Assembly: GCA_964353855.1 (NCBI GenBank)
Contig: CAYGWX010000022.1
Location: forward strand, 8,547 to 24,145
Length of the DNA stretch: 15,599 bases
Direction of reading: 5' to 3'
Origin: CAYGWX01 sp964353855 [NCBI: uncultured bacterium]
GTDB lineage: Bacteria; Edwardsbacteria; CAYGWX01
Position 1 is the first letter of the stretch. Each line of letters begins with the position of its first letter. Below are positions 13,749 to 15,599 of this stretch, one piece after another. A program made the translations under genes and the position numbers. Under the pieces are notes generated by a model, which was not told the DNA's origin, made no database searches, and worked only from the letters and a program-made list of their open reading frames with translations.

Positions 13749-13767
13749 CCTTAAGGAGCAAGGATTC

Positions 13768-14229
13768 ATGGCGCTCAAAGCGGGCGATGTGGCCCCGGAT
13801 TTCAAACTCAAGAGCCACCTCGGGGACGAGGTGAGCCTGTCGCAGTTCAAGGGGAAGAAGAACGTCGTACTGGCCTTCTACCCCCTGTCCTTCACCCCGG
13901 TCTGAACGAAACAGATGCCCTCGTACCGCGACCAGATGAAACGGTTCGAGGGCAAAAATACCCAGGTCCTGGGTATCAGCGTGGACTCCACCGACTGTCA
14001 GCGGGCCTGGGCCAAGAGCCTGGGCCGGATAGACAATTTCCCTCTCCTCTCCGACTTCTGGCCCCACGGGGAGGTGGCCGGGAAGTACGGGGTGCTGCGG
14101 AAAGAGGGGTTCTCGGAGCGGACGATCTTCGTGATCGATAAAAAGGGAGTGATCCGCTACGTGGACGTGCACGAACTCAACGACCAGCCGGACAACGAAA
14201 TCCTATTCCGGGAGCTGGAGAAGCTGTAA
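13768..14229 (+). CDS. Selenocysteine-containing peroxiredoxin (in-frame TGA read as Sec46)
   Basis: 153 residues if the TGA at 13903-13905 is decoded. The ATG at 13768 follows AAGGAG (13753-13758), 9 nt away, and starts [17 protein letters not shown], parallel to the preceding paralogue. The active-site block reads [25 protein letters not shown]; the TGA stands exactly where the paralogue has peroxidatic C49 (P-x3-T-x-x-C/U). Downstream the frame continues for 107 conserved codons ([17 protein letters not shown]) to TAA at 14227-14229, which no decayed gene would be expected to keep. A hairpin in SECIS position follows the TGA. Sec peroxiredoxins are known from selenium-using bacteria; the selenol is a faster peroxide-reducing group than a thiol. 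A possible resolving residue is C77 in STDCQRAW; S41 replaces the paralogue's C44. Gene callers will report only a fragment from the ATG at 13915. Confidence 0.92.
13916..13954 (+). promoter_or_regulatory. Bacterial SECIS-like hairpin directing selenocysteine insertion
   Basis: It begins 10 nt after the UGA (13903-13905). TGCCCTCG (13916-13923) pairs perfectly with CGAGGGCA (13947-13954). A T/T mismatch follows, then ACCG (13925-13928) pairs with CGGT (13942-13945), leaving a 13-nt loop CGACCAGATGAAA. Twelve Watson-Crick pairs and the distance from UGA fit bacterial SECIS elements, which lie in the coding sequence just 3' of the UGA and bind SelB. The loop is larger than in the E. coli fdhF element and the loop G-U contact is not obvious; bacterial SECIS elements vary widely here. 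Confidence 0.8.
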
Positions 14230-14263
14230 GGCCGAACCGTCAACGTCCGGATTTCCTAACCAA

Positions 14264-14303
14264 CGAACGGCATCTGCACGGAGCGGGTGCCGTTCGCTTT
14301 CTC
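14264..14303 (+). terminator. Intrinsic terminator of the sod-prx-prxU operon
   Basis: CGAACGGCA (14264-14272) pairs perfectly with TGCCGTTCG (14288-14296). The inner bases continue the stem with T-G, C-G, T-G, G-C and C-G pairs to a 5-nt loop ACGGA, about 14 bp in all. The stem is followed by CTTTCTC, a moderately T-rich tail. It lies 35 nt after the prxU stop. Confidence 0.8.
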
Positions 14304-14362
14304 CTGGATGGAATGGCATTGTAAACGGAAAGGGTAAGCCCGCCAACCCACTCCCCGAAGCC

Positions 14363-14391
14363 TTGAATTGGAAAAGAAGTTATAGTATACT
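14363..14391 (+). promoter_or_regulatory. Sigma70-type promoter for the PAS signalling gene
   Basis: TTGAAT (14363-14368), 17-bp spacer, TATACT (14386-14391): nine of twelve positions match consensus. An overlapping TATAGT (14381-14386) offers a poorer spacing. The start would lie near 14398, just before the AAAGGA ribosome-binding site (14410-14415). Confidence 0.65.
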
Positions 14392-14420
14392 TATAAGTCT
14401 ATTATTCCCAAAGGAAAAGC

Positions 14421-15599
14421 ATGAACCCCACGAAGAAAATACTCCCTTCCCCTGAAGAGGAGAAATTCAGCGCCCTGTTCGAGGCCTCCCGGGACGCGAT
14501 CATGCTGTTGGACGAAAAAGGCTTCTTCGACTGCAACCAAGCGACCCTTGAGATGTTCGGAGTGGCCGACAAAGAGACGTTCGTTTCCCTGCATCCGGCC
14601 GAACTATCCCCGCCGAGCCAGCCCGATGGGTCGGACTCCCGGACCGCAGCGAACCAAAAGATCGCGGACGCCTTCAGGACCGGTCATCACCGGTTCGAAT
14701 GGGTTCACCGCCGGAGGAATGGGGAGAACTTCCCGGCCGAGGTCTGGCTCACCGCGTTCGAACTGGAGGGTCGGACCGTTCTCCAGGCGACGGTCCGGGA
14801 CATCACCGAGCGCAAGGAGATCGAGGAGAAGTACCGCAGGCTCGTCGAGAACCTGGGGAAGGAGTACTTCTTCTACCGGCATGATACCCAGGGTGTCTTC
14901 ACCTATGTCAGCCCTTCAATCACCGGGATGCTTGGGTATACGACCGAGGAATTTCTCACCCATTTTGGGGAATACCTGACCGACAGCCCCGTCAATGAGG
15001 AGGTTCACCGTCGGTCGGCGCTCAGCATCCAGGGCATCCAGCAGCCTCCCTATGAGGTCGAGATCTTCCATAAGAATGGATCCCGGCGGATGCTGGAGGT
15101 GAGCGAGTCCCCGGTGCGCGACACAGCCGGGCAAGTCGTCGGGGTGGAGGGGCTGGCCCACGACATCACCGAGAGCAAGCGGGCAGAGGAGGCGCTCCGG
15201 GCGAGCGAGCGGCGGTTCCGGGCCGTCATCGACCAAACCTATCAGTTCATCGGCCTGCTGACAACCGAGGGGGTCCTGGTCGATGTTAACGAGACGGCGC
15301 TTTCCTTCAGCGGGATCGCCAAGTCGGATGTCCTGGACAAACCCTTCTGGGAGGGGCCCTGGTGGACCCATTCGGCGGAGCTCCAGGCCAAAGTTCGCGA
15401 CGCCGTGAAGCGGGTGGCGGCCGGAGACTTCGTCCGATTCGAGGCCACGCATCCCGCGAAGGACGGCAGCCTCCACTTCGTCGATTTCTCCCTCAAGCCC
15501 GTTCGGGACGACACCGGCAAGATCATCCTGCTCCTCCCCGAAGGCCGCGACATCACCGAGCGTAAACAGATCGAGAAGGCCCTGCGGCGCAACGAGGAA
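14421..15599 (+). CDS. Multi-PAS signalling protein, probable sensor kinase or diguanylate cyclase (3'-truncated by window)
   Basis: The frame is open from ATG 14421 to the window end, 393 residues with no stop, so the output domain is missing. AAAGGA at 14410-14415 sets the start. Three PAS/PAC repeats are visible: ~14-130 (FSALFEASRDAIMLLDEKGF...; closing DITERK at 127-132), ~138-253 (YRRLVENLGKEYFFYRHDTQG...; DITESK at 248-253) and ~264-382 (FRAVIDQTYQFIGLLTTEG...; DITERK at 377-382). No signal peptide or membrane helix appears, so it senses in the cytoplasm. The sequence after the last DITERK (QIEKALRRNEE) begins another PAS linker, so more PAS repeats or a histidine-kinase or GGDEF module probably follow; which one cannot be told. 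It has its own promoter and is separated from prxU by a terminator. Confidence 0.88.
   Translation, partial: MNPTKKILPSPEEEKFSALFEASRDAIMLLDEKGFFDCNQATLEMFGVADKETFVSLHPAELSPPSQPDGSDSRTAANQKIADAFRTGHHRFEWVHRRRNGENFPAEVWLTAFELEGRTVLQATVRDITERKEIEEKYRRLVENLGKEYFFYRHDTQGVFTYVSPSITGMLGYTTEEFLTHFGEYLTDSPVNEEVHRRSALSIQGIQQPPYEVEIFHKNGSRRMLEVSESPVRDTAGQVVGVEGLAHDITESKRAEEALRASERRFRAVIDQTYQFIGLLTTEGVLVDVNETALSFSGIAKSDVLDKPFWEGPWWTHSAELQAKVRDAVKRVAAGDFVRFEATHPAKDGSLHFVDFSLKPVRDDTGKIILLLPEGRDITERKQIEKALRRNEE

Noticed and set aside
13768-13905. Second peroxiredoxin as a pseudogene truncated by a nonsense TGA
   Set aside because: The stop is precisely at the catalytic Cys column, the rest of the frame is intact and conserved, a SECIS-like hairpin follows, and the gene has a good ribosome-binding site. 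Decay would not favour this one codon.
14548-14979. Off-frame + strand reading over the PAS gene
   Set aside because: Ser/Arg/Pro-rich off-frame translation; the frame from ATG 14421 gives three clear PAS repeats.

Overview
The window reads as about 15.6 kb of chromosome from an uncultured or little-studied, moderately high-GC, Gram-negative-type bacterium that decodes selenocysteine. Pointers are a secreted amidase_3 enzyme, an S41 C-terminal processing protease, a DUF4388 response regulator, a multi-PAS signalling protein, an actinobacterial/archaeal-type inositol-phosphate synthase and a REP/RAYT repeat system. The phylum cannot be fixed from sequence alone; Desulfobacterota, Nitrospirota or a candidate phylum such as Omnitrophota are plausible. 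All genes I accept lie on the + strand. Two AT-rich blocks (about 2.1-2.8 kb and 6.1-7.0 kb) stand out from the GC-rich background and look recently acquired.

Layout. 1-314: end of a GNAT acetyltransferase. 331-2103: exported N-acetylmuramoyl-L-alanine amidase. 2269-2769: AT-rich putative lipoprotein. 2809-4146: rarA (AAA+ replication-restart ATPase). 4144-4981: a REP-associated tyrosine transposase (RAYT) embedded in five REP hairpins, with a 50-bp direct repeat on its outside edges. 5010-6089: DUF362/2x[4Fe-4S] protein. 6086-6990: AT-rich, frameshifted gene with a nuclease-like core. 7015-7704: unknown protein. 7705-8042: a long regulatory intergenic region with 11-bp tandem repeats, hairpins and a near-consensus sigma70 promoter. 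8043-9779: ino1 and tmk, joined through a 7-bp tandem repeat. 9801-10073: small membrane protein. 10139-11716: ctpA-type protease. 11792-12439: receiver-DUF4388 protein. 12679-14229: a compact oxidative-stress operon, sod-prx-prxU. 14421-15599: PAS-PAS-PAS signalling protein running off the window.

The main result is at 13768-14229. A second peroxiredoxin gene, immediately downstream of superoxide dismutase and a conventional cysteine peroxiredoxin, has an in-frame TGA (13903-13905) at exactly the peroxidatic cysteine position. It is followed 10 nt later by a strong hairpin (13916-13954) in the position of a bacterial SECIS element. The frame then stays open and conserved for 107 more codons. 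This is best read as a selenocysteine peroxiredoxin, not a pseudogene. The operon would convert superoxide to peroxide (Sod) and reduce the peroxide with a Cys enzyme and a Sec enzyme side by side, and it ends at a clear hairpin terminator.
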